Below are positions 36,882-48,984 of a DNA stretch of 64,000 nucleotides, piece by piece; within the stretch, counting starts at the first letter, position 1; every line of letters begins with the position of its first letter. Origin of the DNA: Oikopleura dioica (taxonomy: Eukaryota > Chordata > Appendicularia > Copelata > Oikopleuridae). Location: NCBI GenBank assembly GCA_907165135.1, contig OU015566.1, forward strand, positions 10,772,157 through 10,836,156. Direction: 5' to 3'. The notes below the pieces were generated by a model. That model ran no database searches, was not told where the DNA came from, and worked only from the letters and a program-made list of their open reading frames with translations. A program made the translations under genes and the position numbers.

Positions 36882-37915
36882 ATGGAAAACGGGAGATACA
36901 AAAGCGAGTTTGGCTACGAGTTAGAGACGTATAAATGGAAACCAGTCGGTGAAGCTAAATTTGTTCTCTACATAAGTCACGGATACGGCGGCCGTGGAGC
37001 AGAGCTCAGCTACACCCGAGAGTTAATTCCGAAGATGTTAGACTTGGGAGGAATAGTTTACAGGAAGAAGCTTGAAAGAAAGCATTTTCTTTTTCATTTC
37101 GTGAATCTGTAGATAGCTTGTTAAAGTCACGATCACTATGCTCACGGGAAATCCGGACCCTTTGAAAGAACCCACCGGGATCGTTGTCAACTCAAGAGCT
37201 TCGATGAATCTGCGAGAGATCTTTTTGCGAGAATCGAGGCTTCTAAAGAGGAACATCCACAGCTACCAGTTATAGTGATGGGAACGTCTCTCGGTGGATT
37301 GCTGAGCCTGATTGCAATTAAAAATGATAATCTTAAAATCGATTGCCTTGTGCTTCTTGCTCCGGCTGTAGAGGTTTTAATGCTCGAATTTATTGTATTT
37401 TTATAAGAAATGAGGTTTCGAAAACAACTGCGCCTTCATGGCTAAGAGTTGTTGGAAGAATTGCGAGTTGCTGTTGTCCTTCATTAAAAACTCCGAAAGA
37501 CCGTGATAATAATTTAGTCACGAGAAATAAGGTAGAATAGTTGGAGGAACCATTAGGATTCGTGTCATTTTAGATCCTCCAAAAAGCGATTGAAGAAGAA
37601 GACGCGGTTTATGGACCAAATGGAGGTTACAGTTTAGATTTTGGAGTTCGATTTCTCGATGCTCAAGAGGACGTCCGACGATGGATCAAAGCAGGATTGT
37701 TTCCAAAGAACATTTCGCTCGCGATTTTTACTGGAACAGATGACCAAGTAATCACTCCCAAAGGGTCTTATTTCTTGGAGAAGTATATTGACGGAGCCAG
37801 ATTGTACACTTATGAAGGAGCCTATCATTCGCTCGTCAACGAGTTGCCAGATACTACCGAGAAGTTTTACAAAGACTTTATCAATGTTATTAATTTGGCC
37901 ATTGATAAACAATAA
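36882..37915 (+). CDS. MGLL: Monoglyceride lipase, alpha/beta hydrolase
   Basis: Hydrolyses monoacylglycerols, including the endocannabinoid 2-arachidonoylglycerol. Exons 36882-37063, 37127-37373, 37415-37531 and 37574-37915 sum to 296 codons in frame; human MGLL has 303 residues. The oxyanion-hole motif ISHGYGGRG is followed by HDHYAHGKSG and the nucleophile elbow GTSLGG (GxSxG, catalytic Ser). The catalytic Asp is in TGTDDQVITPKG and the catalytic His in EGAYHSLVNELP. A cap region rich in Cys (SCCCPS) lies between. Intron 1 (37064-37126) begins GAAGAAG, not GT; phase and homology (IVYSHDHYAHG) require this GA-AG boundary. The polyadenylation signal AATAAA at 37911-37916 overlaps the stop codon. 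Confidence 0.92.
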
Positions 37916-39316
37916 AGTTTTAGATTCAAAAAATGCCGCTAGAAACAAGTGTCAAAGCAGATTAGTCAGGGCCCTCGCATGGGTGTTATGGGAATCTCGG
38001 AGAAGTGCTCTCAGCGCGCGCTGGATCTTTCAAGTGCTTCTAGCTGTCGAATGATCACGTGTTTGTTGCTGGGAGGGCGTTTGATCACTCGATGCGGATA
38101 ATTGAGCGCATTACAAGAAGCTGTCACTTATCCGACATCTCTTAAACGGGATTAGACGATATTTAGATCGAATTAAGAAGTGTCACTCGGCGAGGTGAAC
38201 CCTTAATTTCATTATAGGGATGCCGGTATATATAATCGGGATCATAAGAAACAACCTTATCTATTGCATAAAAATTGGCCAGGGTAAATAGTTGAATCCA
38301 AGTTGATCTGTATATTTCTTCGGAAATCCGCACTAGAATCTCCTGCTGGTCACCAGCCAGCCCTTGAGCCGCCCATATCCCCGAAATTTCACGGTCGAAA
38401 ATCTCCGACCTAGATAACCCTTATTCAAACAATCACAATTTCGCGAGTTTAGCTTTTTCGTGAAATCGAATGTTTTCGATCGAGTGTGCAATTTTCCCTC
38501 CCCTTGAGACTAATTTTCTGTTTTGTGTATTTGCGAATGAAGCAGTTTTGGAAGGACTTGGGCGAAAATGAGGATGAGGGATGAATAGCTGCTCGAATAA
38601 AGTGGGGATTGCGCGCTTTGTCAGAAGATTTGAGGGATTGGGAGAAAATAACAAAATATCGTAATTGTTTATTGAGGGGAAAAAGGAGAAAGGGTTCTTT
38701 TCGTTCTTGGCGTTTCTAAATTTCTGAATGAAGGATGCAGACTGTTTTTACGAAGTGTATTTGCTCTCCTAAAAGTTTATCAATCCGTCTTTCCCTGAAA
38801 ATTTCGTAAAACGAATCTTACCTTGAATTCATCGCCGAGCACCCCAATTGATCACCTCTCGTTGCTTGCTTCCAAACCGACCTCGTCAGTTTTACAAAAA
38901 TGATCATGAAGAAAATGAAAATAACAAAAGTAAAAACGAGTGCCAGAATAAAAAAGACTCTCGCTGTGTTCGATTTGAACATTCTCAAATGACCTTCGAA
39001 TGGATTTTGCCGAGAGTTAACAAGGGCGAATATTGATTTAGAAATAATTTTCTAAAGCTCTTGGCGTTGACCTGCTAATTGCTCAGTTATCTGGCGGCAG
39101 TTTCTTTTCGAATAATTATTTCAAAACTAAGTATCTATCGTCTCTGGCAGAATGAAATAGGAAGGATATCACGCTTTGATACAACCTTTGAAGTACCAGG
39201 CCTGGCTCCACTATCACTCCGTTCAGCCATGAAAAAGCGCTAGAGTTCCTCTTCTTTTCTATATCAATCAACAACGACGCAACAGAAGAGAGAACCGACC
39301 GAGATTTTAGTCATTC
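37916..39316. other. Intergenic
   Basis: About 1.4 kb with no supported gene. An open frame at 38848-39036 shows no resemblance to a known family. GATTTTAG ends at 39309, a few bases before the next ATG, a possible trans-splice acceptor. Confidence 0.4.
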
Positions 39317-39589
39317 ATGGTGAATTTTTCGTTTCTAGGATCGCGCAATGCTCAACTCCTCAAATCGCAGCGCATTGCCGATCAAATTTGCAAAGAAATC
39401 GTTGGCTTCATTGGTTCTATCTTTCTTATTTTGATGTCCATGTCGGGCTGCTACCTGATGCTTCGGATGGTGGCTAGAAGAGCGTCTGAGTCGACTACAA
39501 ACGTAAATTTCCCTGTTTCAATGATGATGCAGACAACAAGACAAATGGGTAAAGAAAAGATCGAAAAGCTCAAGATTCAACAGTTTTAG
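39317..39589 (+). CDS. Small single-pass membrane protein, unknown family
   Basis: A 90-residue open frame without introns. The first 30 residues are mixed and basic, one strong membrane segment (IVGFIGSIFLILMSMSGCYL) lies at about residues 29-48, and RMVARR follows it. The cytoplasmic-type tail is polar, Met-rich and basic. AATAAA at 39658-39663 lies 70 bases after the stop, supporting a real gene. It converges with the SLC39 gene. I do not recognise it; it has the size of a SMIM-type protein. Confidence 0.5.
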   Translation: MVNFSFLGSRNAQLLKSQRIADQICKEIVGFIGSIFLILMSMSGCYLMLRMVARRASESTTNVNFPVSMMMQTTRQMGKEKIEKLKIQQF

Positions 39590-39803
39590 AATGCATACAG
39601 AGCCCGTTCTCGAGTCCTTGCGCATCTTTCACGTACGAGAATGTTCTTAGTTTCCTGAATAAAACTACAGCAGACAATGACGAGTGTAGAAGCGCCTCCA
39701 TTTTCACCTGGCCCGATTGCTTGAACTGAAATCAATCGAAATCATATCAGATGACTGTACATGAAAAGTTACTTAAAAAATAAATAAATAAAAGCAGAGA
39801 AGA

Positions 39804-42205
39804 CTAGTAACCATCAGCAATATCAGTATCTAGTAAGTCGTACTCGAAAAGTGATCGTGGAGACAGAACAACGAGGCACATGCACACTCCAAGTCCGACG
39901 ATGTGAGCGCACTGCTGGAGTAACAGAATCTAAACGGGGGTTAGTTTGGAAGGAGCGTAAAGTTCAAAAGAGTACCTTTGCCCGTGAAAGTTTCGTCGAT
40001 TGCTGGCAATTAGATTCAGCGGCATTTGCTTCACCGAGCACGGCTCCGAAAGCCACATATATTGTCAATCCAAGAGCAGCCGCAGCACAGTACTAATCAA
40101 TAAGTTAACTCTGCGCATAGAATCACCTCCAAAATATGAAGACAACAAGGAAAAGAAAGCTTTCAAACAACAAGAAAAGACAACTAAAGCATTAAAACAC
40201 CAGCTTTAAACGTTAAACCAGCCACTTTTTGTCAAGCAAAAGCAACTTACTTGGTGCACATGAGCCCTACTAAAACCCTAAAGATCATTATTTCTACATC
40301 CGATTTTAAATAAAAAAATAGAATAATACCTGCTCTGGATTATCACAAACAAGTGGACCTTCATTGCCTCCTTCAATGCCCAAATCAACTTTGCACTCGT
40401 CTCCACCAAAGGAATGGCAGATGTCATCACAATCGTCTGCTCTGTGGATATTATGCAACAATAGTTCTCCAATGACGATTCCCAAAAAGATAGGAAGCGA
40501 GCTCAGCACATTAAATAGTAGTGCCTATTGATGGGCCCAACAAATAATAAAATAATTGCGCTTGGCGCCTGGAAGGGCCCATTTCCTCATGCGTGTTCAT
40601 GCCAGAGGCCATGACCATGGCGAAGTCATTAATTTTGTGGAGGAATTCTTCGGCGCAAATAGCAATTGAGATGCCAATGCCAGCGGGAAACGAGGAATTA
40701 TACGCGGCTGCTATGGCGATGCTGAAGTACAAAAAATTCACATCACGCAGTTTTTAATTCGTTTTCTTACCCGTGGACGATGTTCTCGATCGAATCACCG
40801 ACGATAATGACCCAAGCAGTACTGGAAATTTGTTTGATATTTTTCCAACTTATGCCGTGTTTATGAACTTCATCATCATTTTTTCCTGCAGACTCGTTCC
40901 AATACTGACCATTATCTTCTACGATTTCTAAAACGACTTCAACGGGACATGTCAAAATTTCATGTTACCGCTTGGTCTCTCTGTGATTCTAACAGACTTT
41001 CTCGTTTCTGCTTCAGTTTTTCTCAAAATCGTTGTTCTCGTCGTATCGATAACTTTTGCTTTTTTCTGCTGATAGACTTCTTCATTGTGATTTTCGTCAA
41101 GTTCCTTCATTTCGTCCTCTTCGATCGCTAGGCTTGGGTTGAGAAATCCTCCTTGACTCGAATAGCCAGGACTGTCGGACACATCTAGGAAGCCTATCGT
41201 TTTGCGGGGCTTTTTCAGAACGCTTTTCCTCGAATTTATTTGTTTTGGCTGCTCTTTTGGCTTTGAGAAACTTGTGCCTTCGATTTTCTTTTCTTCCTTG
41301 ATTTCTTCTTCTGGGACATCTACAGTCAGTGTGGCCACGGTCATTCGACTCTTTGAAACGTCAGATTGAGCTCGACTTCTTTGCTCGTCAAAGTCCAAGC
41401 CAGATAAGATGGATTCTAAGTTGGAATGTTCAAGGAAATTTTAGTAAATCACCTCGCGCGCGATCTTTCAGGTGATCCATAAAATGACGGGCGCGGAGAT
41501 CAAGAATGATTCCATAAATTCAAACTGACCTGCGTATGTGTGCCTTTCAGCGGGCTCCGCACCGAATACAGAGATGACTCTATCGATGGAATGAAAAAGC
41601 CAAAATGCCACGTACATTATCGAAGCGTGAACTGGCCAGTGAGGCCACATTGCTGACTCGCAAGAGTCCATTCCAATTGCAGCAGGGAGCAGTTCGAAGA
41701 TTGACATGGAAATCTATTTGATAAGAAGTGAAAAATTGGGGTTTTCTTACCAGCAAAGTGAGCGTAAATGAAGAAAGGAAGACCCTAAAGACCGCATATC
41801 GCGGACTGAACAAAATTGGCAGGCAAGTGAGCGATGTGTAACTTTTGGAAAGGCATGAAGAAGGAACTCATTTCTTATGTCATAAATGGTAATGAAGGGA
41901 AGAGAGTAAATTTTAGACTTCCTTTATCGCGCGCCCGACCTTATGAGAACGCCAACGATTGCGGAGAACATGGCGAGGATCCACTGCTGCTGCTCATTCA
42001 GTGCCGGCTTGTATCTAAGATCACAGCAGTCGCAGTTCCACGAGTCGCCGTCTTCGATATAACTGTTGTAGTAATCGCATGCTTCTTGGGTACAAAAAGA
42101 ATGTTCTTGATTATCTCCACTTGCTACAACGCAAACGTCGTCTTGAATACAGTTGCCTTCATTTAATGTGCAGCAATAGTACAGTGTACTCTGCCTCAAG
42201 CCCAT
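39804..42205 (-). CDS. ZIP-family (SLC39) metal transporter homologue with altered metal-site motifs
   Basis: Eleven exons sum to 597 codons in one frame: 41940-42205, 41751-41841, 41530-41713, 41453-41464, 40969-41415, 40771-40936, 40562-40721, 40330-40524, 40251-40277, 39976-40092, 39804-39929. The N-terminal part is Cys-rich and probably extracellular, without a clear signal peptide, so an upstream exon may be missing. Membrane segments follow, then a long charged cytosolic loop. The ZIP core comprises WVIIVGDSIENIVHG, AEEFLHKINDFAMVMASG and SSLPIFLGIVIGE, with a final membrane helix (AHIVGLGVCMCLVVLS). In working ZIPs the motifs are HNFxDG and HExPHE (EExPHE in ZIP8/14). Here they read ENIVHG and EEFLHK. 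The family call is firm in the core. Transport activity is doubtful, or metal choice may be changed. One intron (40525-40561) is GC-AG. Confidence 0.8.
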
Positions 42206-44633
42206 CTACAGATAATTACAGAGGTCTGCTTTTTTCCGCCTAAGCCGTCCTCAGAACCTTTATCGCTTCTTTAAAATCTCTTACAAAAATGAAAAAAAAG
42301 ACTAGAAATTATGTGGATGTGTAAACGAATTTCGTTCGACAAATGCGTTCTCTTTTACAAATGTCACCAAGGCGGGCGCAAATTTGTATTTCAAGGACAA
42401 GTTTGCAGCCGACAATTCAACTGCCAGACATTTTGTTCTGTCCGGTACAAGTGCCTACCGTGTCCCTCCTATATTGGTCAGCTTGAAATCAACAGGTGTA
42501 CTTGTGAGAAACAGAGAGTAAAGTGTTGCTTCCGTTTATCTTATAAAAGTCAATTTCGGTTCAAGTTGGAACATCAAAAAAAGAATCTAACTAGTCTAAA
42601 GCACTCGTCTTAGACGAGCAAGCATTCAAAAAGAAAAAAAAAACGAAGAGTTCTTAACCCATTTTCGTCCTCCAGTAAAGAATTCGTCCTGACGGGGCGC
42701 CTGCAGGTCCTCCGTGAGAGAGCGCCTCCACCCAGCACTGACCGGCCCGAAATTCGCTAGAACACGCGTAGGCGGGCGTGACTTCTTTGAAGCGCCGCTC
42801 GCGATTGGCTCCAAAATCTCAGACTTTCGTTCGCACTTGACTGCCACAATTCAAGCTCATTACCAACTCGCCTGTTGAGAACAACAAGCTTTTACTTTTT
42901 TACGAAAATTGCTGTAGAGACATTTACTTCTGCTTTACAGACGACCTTCCTTGATTTGACTTACAATTCACTGACCCTAATCTTTCATTTTCAGAGTTGA
43001 GAAATGTAAGTCGATAGAGTCGATCTATCGCATTTTAGCGCCTTGGAACGAAGGCAGAAGAGGAGGTAGATGGCTGCGAAGAGAGTAGCAGAGAATACTT
43101 TAGCAGGCCATTCTACAGAAGATGTCGCGGAGCGACGGCTTCAATGGTATCGGAAAGTTTCTTCCAATGAAGAAACAAATCAAAAAGTCTAATCAATTCC
43201 AATTTACAACTGATAATCCAATTACTGATTCAAACATACACTATTCTTACTTCGGGAGCTTTTTACTTTTGTAAAACTCTTCCATGTCTTCAATTTCGTT
43301 AATGCAGGATTTTCTTATCTTGGGTTGTTAGAACGAAGCAAGGACTTTCAAACCAGCAGAACTAAGCACTTAGGGCCTAAGATTTTCTTATTCCAGGAGG
43401 CCGATTCAAGATGGCATGATCCTCAGTATACGGTATACCCCCTTATTTATTCTATAAGGATAAACGAAAAGCTTAGTGGGGGATCTGTACATATTGAGAT
43501 GCTTGAAAAGCAAATTATTTGCCCGCCCGTGATCAGCTTATTCGCCTTTCATCGCTAAAAATAATATTATGCTTCCAATTTCGCGCTTAGAAAATAAAAG
43601 GCCATTTCATTATCCAAACGCGCGCGCTAGAAAGAAAACAGGAGCGGAAATATTTAAATTTGACCGTGGCGTTGGAAGGGCTTCAAGGTGCCGCAGGTGG
43701 TGCCAGATTGCCGAGCGGTAAAAAACTTTTTCTCACTCGGCGCCAAAAATTAATCGGACTCGGCCTAACTTGGATTCTTCAAAACAAACAAGATTCGAAA
43801 AAGAGTTAAGAGATCTCAGACGGAAAGTTTATTGAAGAAGATTTTGAAATTAACAGCCGCAGAATGGCTTATATGACCAGGTAAGAAACTTAATAAATGA
43901 TAAATTAATTAATAATTCTTTAAAATTATTTTTATATAAAAAATATGGGCTCTATCTTTGTTCTAATACTCAAAGACTGACAGTATCCAGTATAGAGTAC
44001 TGAGGATTCTGACTCCCTTTCAGAAAAAACTTGCGAAATTGAAGAACTTCCTTGAACTCCTTGTTTTTGTTTGGTATTATCTCCTCAAGATTATGCTTTG
44101 TGGCAAAGTGGCAGTTCTTAAAATCAAAGATCTGAGTTTCGAAATCTTGATAAATAAATCCCCTCGTCATAAAAAAAAGAAGAATGGGTCCACTTTACAA
44201 TCGTGGCCATTATAATTGTAATCGATTAACTATCCAGTTCAACAAATAAAAAATTGAAAAAGGCTTCTTCGAGATAAAGATATTTTTCAATAATTAAGGT
44301 TGAGTAGATTAGCGGTACTGAATAAGTTAAGGAGCTCTGAGCTTCAAGATCAACGTCGATTTTTTGGCAGCAAATAGACCATGAACTGAGCACTGTTTTT
44401 TTCAAGATAACAAAGAAGAGTTAATAATATATTTTTTTTTCAATGTTTGCACAACGAGCGGCAAAAAGAGACCTTCCAAAAAGGTAAGGCTTAGTGCCTT
44501 TATAAATTTAGGATAAGCCACAAGAGTAAGTTTTTTAAAAATCCGATTTTATGTCGAACAGTCAAGAAATTTTTTGTATAATTTATAATTTCTGTATGAT
44601 AGATTTATACAGTATAAAAGCAATAATGGTTCT
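42206..44633. other. Gene-poor interval with one candidate exon
   Basis: An open stretch at about 43035-43190 on the plus strand follows a TTTTAG acceptor-like site and encodes a charged, Arg/Ser-rich segment with two Cys, ending in TGA. No start codon or partner exons could be tied to it. A GC-rich block with an inverted CCAAT box (GATTGGCT at about 42803) may be a promoter. A Cys-rich open frame at 42311-42613 has no signal peptide or splice support. Otherwise nothing is seen. Confidence 0.35.
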
Positions 44634-45305
44634 CTATGAGCAATTATGCGAGGAAAAGCATTTGCAACTGATTGTGATCGCGTCTTCAAGCACAAAGTGT
44701 CGATTGATTCTCATATTGTACACTTTTATACCTAAAACTTTTTCGTAAAGTTTTAAAAGATTAGTATTCATACCTGCTGTTTGAGAAGCAGCGCAGGTCT
44801 TTATTTTGTTTCTCCGTAAACTAAGGGCTGATTTGTGAAAGCAGTGGCCAGAACAATTTCCCAAGTCTATTTGATCATCAAATTCTGCTCCGACTTCGAC
44901 GATGCGCAGAAACTTGTGGTCAGAAGGAAAGAGGGCTTTCAAAAGACTCTTAGCATGAATTTATTGGAAATACTCTTTGATCCTCCACTTTACTTTTCCA
45001 GCAATTTTGAGCTCATCCCTTCGACAAGAAAGTCCACAACTTTGCTCTGTTTTTGAGCTCCAAAATTTCCATCGTTGATTTTTTAGCAGAACAGTTTCGT
45101 CAACTAATTCATCCATTGCAAAGCCAGCTGCTTTACATTTTCTAAAATCCCCAATCTCCTTTGCCTGAAACCTTTTTAACAAACAAAAAACGTCCGATTT
45201 TTTTACCAAAAGACATTGCTTCAAATCATCAAGCCCTGTATGTTCCAACGATTTTGCATTTTTGAGGAAGAAAAAAACAAGTAAAAGATTCTTGTGATTG
45301 TTCAT
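44634..45305 (-). CDS. Candidate secreted cystine-knot protein
   Basis: Three exons (44994-45305, 44774-44948, 44634-44731) joined by canonical introns sum to 195 codons in frame. The chosen ATG gives a signal peptide (NNHKNLLLVFFFLKNAKS); an in-frame ATG further upstream at 45428 would bury it. There are 11 Cys: residues 31, 41, 57, 90, 94, 136, 140, 156, 185, 187 and 193. The last six form CSGHC (136-140), a lone Cys 156, then ITISCKC (185-187) and Cys 193. A CxGxC ring motif and a later CxC motif 28 residues after a single Cys are the core of cystine-knot growth factors (TGF-beta, bursicon/DAN, glycoprotein-hormone alpha2). The protein is too short for a standard TGF-beta proprotein and the tail past CxC is longer. 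The subfamily is not recognised. Confidence 0.55.
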
Positions 45306-47299
45306 TTTTGGTTCGAAAAATGAAAACTCACAACCTTTTATACCTTTTTTTTCATCCAAGCTCGGCCAAAAACTTGACAGGGTCGACCTTCTTTCTTTCC
45401 CACCTTTCTCATCATTCGTATGATTCATAATTTGATGGCATCTTGGTACGGTAAGGAATTTGTACCTAATGAAGGGCTAAGTTCAAAGAAATCAAAATTT
45501 GAAATTTATTGGATCATCGATTATTTGACCGAGCGTATTACAGTGGTAATTTGGCGCTAAATTTACAAGGGCCGTGTTAAAATGTTATAAATCCGCGGAG
45601 CAGGACATAGATTGAGATTCAATAATGCGCAGATGTCGTCGAATCGAGCGATCCCTTATTCGGGAGGAAGATTAATTTCCTTGGACGCTTGCACAACCCG
45701 CATCCTTTTTTTTCTTCCTAATCAAGCGCAACTAAATTAACCCAACACTTGACTCCAACTGACTGCAAAACAATCATCATAAGAAGCCTCAGAGATTTTC
45801 ATAAGAAAAAATGTCCACAAGGTAAAGCTTACTATCTTTATTTTCAAGCCAATGTTGGTAGCTCAAAGTTGTTAAACAGGGGCATTTCTGTATCTTTGAG
45901 AATTTTTTTTTATTTAATCTTTTCAATTTTGTTCAAATATTCATTTTCTTTCGCATGAAAATTGCTGGATTTGCAGCTGCAAGATTTGCAATTCTGAGTT
46001 TTATTTGACCCTTCATAAGAGGAAATTGGCATGCTTGAGCTTTTGTAGATATTCCTGGATAAAATTTAATCCGATCAGGACAGTGGGTAATCTGCACGAG
46101 TGCTTGATTAATTTTCAATTGAAAAACACATTGAAATACTCTACTTTCTATTTGATTAGTTCCATAAATCACCGTTGTACTGTTTAACTGCTCAAGACGC
46201 AGTTGACAAAATGAAAGATTGGAAAGTTTGCTCTTGGTCCATAAATCTGTGAAAACTAACGGATCTTGAGCCGTTACGGAAACTCCCTGTAGCAACGTTA
46301 ACCGCTTTTAAATTTGGCGATATCATAAGCTTATGGAATCAAGAGATCGCTCAAGCCAAAAAGGGCGAGAACAAAACCTGCCGGAAGCGAGTTAACGCTT
46401 TTGAAAACAACTTCCAGGATGTCGAAATTTCCTGCGCGTCGTTTGAACTCGCCCGGGGCAAGGTCAATACTACTTTTGAAGAAAGAGTAGAGATCTGCGA
46501 TTTTTTGAAAGAGGCTTATCCCGGCGCAAATGTCGTAATAGTAAAATGAGTGAGGGGCCAAGTCCAATATTTGCGATCGGCGAGCTGCATCACGAAGGAA
46601 ATACTACTCAGCAGCCGTGTCCGGAGTCGCCTCAGGCCATTGCCCAAAGAGAATACTATCAACTTATTTTCATTATCAATTTCTTAGGACAGATATTCTA
46701 GCGCTGAAAAATGTGCTGAGCTTTATTTAAAAGTCCAAGTGGAAATTTTGATAATGAGACTATTTAGCACTTGGCGCCGAGAGAGGCCTCTTTAGAGAAT
46801 AACTTCCAGAAGGCACTTCAGATGCTTGGAAGTGGTTTTGTCAGAGTTTTTCTTTTTATTTTTATCAAAGAGGAAAGAGTAACTTTTCCGGTTCAGAATG
46901 GGCGGCGACTATCGGGCAGAGTTCTCCGACTACGGATCCGTCGCGGCGTCGGTGATAGATCAGGCACAGGTTCAAAGAGAAACATACAGTGACCTTCACA
47001 GCTACTTCGATTTTTGTATACTCCCGCAGCATGAGGCCCCTGTCAATCCTCACTAAAACCAACATCCCGCGGCTCATGATCACTCCCTCGCAAATCCATC
47101 ATCAGCTGATGTTGGTCCTTAAAATTTTTTGATAGCTGATTATTTTTACCCCGTTTTCCAGATTTTTTTATTGCCGCGGAAAATCTAAATCCCGGAGTAC
47201 TCGATTTAGATTTGCTCCAAGGCTCATAAAATCCGGATAGATTAGCTCCCGGAATCGAGATCGCAAATTATTTTTTGACAAAATCGAGGAAAACTAAAA
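45306..47299. other. Gene-poor interval
   Basis: About 2 kb. Open frames at 45933-46295 and 46331-46567 on the minus strand, and a plus-strand open stretch at about 46370-46550, have no start or splice context I can defend. The stretch before 47300 is the likely promoter of the SAM-like gene. Confidence 0.35.
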
Positions 47300-48052
47300 A
47301 TGGAAACTTCGTGGAGTGACGAGGAATTTTTCGAGTTTTTTGAACCTGAAGAGCAGCTGCCAATAGAAGAGATTTTGAAGAGAAACACACGAAAAACGAC
47401 GCTAGAAACACTCAGATCGAATGGAATCATACTAGAAGATGACTTGGCAGAATTGACTGATACACAGCTAGAACTTATGGGAATCAACATGGTCGAAAGA
47501 AGAAAAGTTCTAGCGCAAACAGATTCAATCAGGTAAGCCCGAATAGAGAGTCTGAAAAAGCGATAAACAGAAGCTGTCCCGGAAGCATTTTTGAAGTCTT
47601 ATTCGACTGGACATATTTGAAGACCCCTTGACAGATAAACTGTCACTTGAATTTACTGTAGCAATCTGGTGCTGCGCGAAAATTCGCGACAGGAGTGCAC
47701 TTCTTTTTACGCCAAAACTCAATAGTATGCAAATATCTTGAATAACTTTGAGTTACATTTTATGGGGTCGATTCGCGGTGCTTTCGATTTGATTTTGACT
47801 TCAATGTTTACAAGTTTTATTGTCACCTTATCGCTAAAAAGCAAGGTCACCCTTCTTATTGAAGTTAACCTGGTAATTACCCTCAATTTCAGGCGGCGAA
47901 AAAGACGGCTTTCTCAAATTCGCGAGCGCGTAGATATCAGCTGCCGGGAAACGCACAAACGAGCTTCGAAGATTTTCTTAGAGAATCCACTTGAAAATAC
48001 GCCGAATCCGTCATTTGGTAAAATCCGCTACTCGACTTATGGGAAAGGCTGA
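47300..48052 (+). CDS. Small SAM-like domain protein
   Basis: Two exons (47300-47532 and 47893-48052) sum to 131 codons in frame. Residues about 22-75 (EEILKRNTRKTTLETLRSNG, then EDDLAELTDTQLELMGI and VERRKVL) have the spacing of a SAM domain: an acidic-hydrophobic helix, the DLxxLTDxxLxxMGI turn, and a final basic helix. The C terminus is basic (RRKRRLSQIRERVD) and ends polar. SAM domains mediate oligomerisation or RNA binding. The intron (360 bp) is long for the region. No specific family is recognised and further exons are possible. Confidence 0.6.
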
Positions 48053-48984
48053 TAGATAGGTACTATAAAAATAAGAGGAAATTGAAATCATGGAGGAGAA
48101 GATCAGATCCGGATTAATCAGATTAATTTATTGCGTGTAAAAATGTATCAGCCTGTACTGAAGATTGCTTTGTCTCCCTGATCAGAACGAAATGAGCCGC
48201 TTGAGAGGGGCAATAAATCCCACGAGCACGGACAAATCAACCGCACTCAAGAGGACCACTTCTATGCCAACAGGAATCGTGGTTACAAAAATGCAAAGTC
48301 CAAAAATTCATAAAATTCAAATTCAAGACTCGAAATCCTCTCTTTTCTCAAGTGTCCCGGAAGTTTGAAATGTCAACAAACGAACTGGTTTAGAAAACTA
48401 TTGTTTCTCCTTCATTTCCTCTCGCGTTGCATCACTGTAAATCCCGCCTGGCATTATTTACCGCCAAATATTTAGTTCGGACGTTGCTCTAATCCCTTTT
48501 TTCATTTGGTGCACAAATAATAATTGGCGAGAGGGGGAAGGGCGAAAAGCTCCTGGGCCCAAAGTGGTGGATCAATCGAGGGTGCTCTTTCTGGGTCACC
48601 GAGATTTTTCGAAAATTTTGAAAAAATAGGAGGTTGCGCCCAATTTCAGCGAGAAAATTAGAGACTGAAAGATTTTTTCTAAAGAATTTTCAATAGAGAG
48701 TTATAATAAGAAACATATTTTGCCACCACTAATCAAGCGAAACCAAGACGATTGCTGGAAAAGAAACACTCGGTCGACGAGAAGGAACAGGTCCTTATCG
48801 CGCGAATCAATCGCCTTAGCCCTCATTTATGAATTTTTCCTTCCCACTGGGCCAGAAATAACAATTTCGTGGCGCAGCGGGAGTCTGACAAAATCACATT
48901 CTCTTCTTTTCTCAAAAGGATAGAATTGGCAAAAAGCCACTGACAGAGAATCAAAAATAGAAAAACTCAGAAATAGAAAGAAAT
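48053..48984. other. Intergenic
   Basis: AT-rich with no recognisable gene. Open frames at 48165-48368 and 48720-48923 lack support. It holds the 3' end of the SAM-like gene and the promoter of the SWAP70-like gene. Confidence 0.4.

Noticed and set aside
42311-42613. 100-residue Cys-rich open frame as a toxin-like or secreted protein
   Set aside because: No signal peptide, no regular Cys spacing, no splice or polyadenylation support.
45933-46295. 120-residue minus-strand open frame as a gene
   Set aside because: No family resemblance, no signal peptide, and no credible partner exon; left as unsupported.
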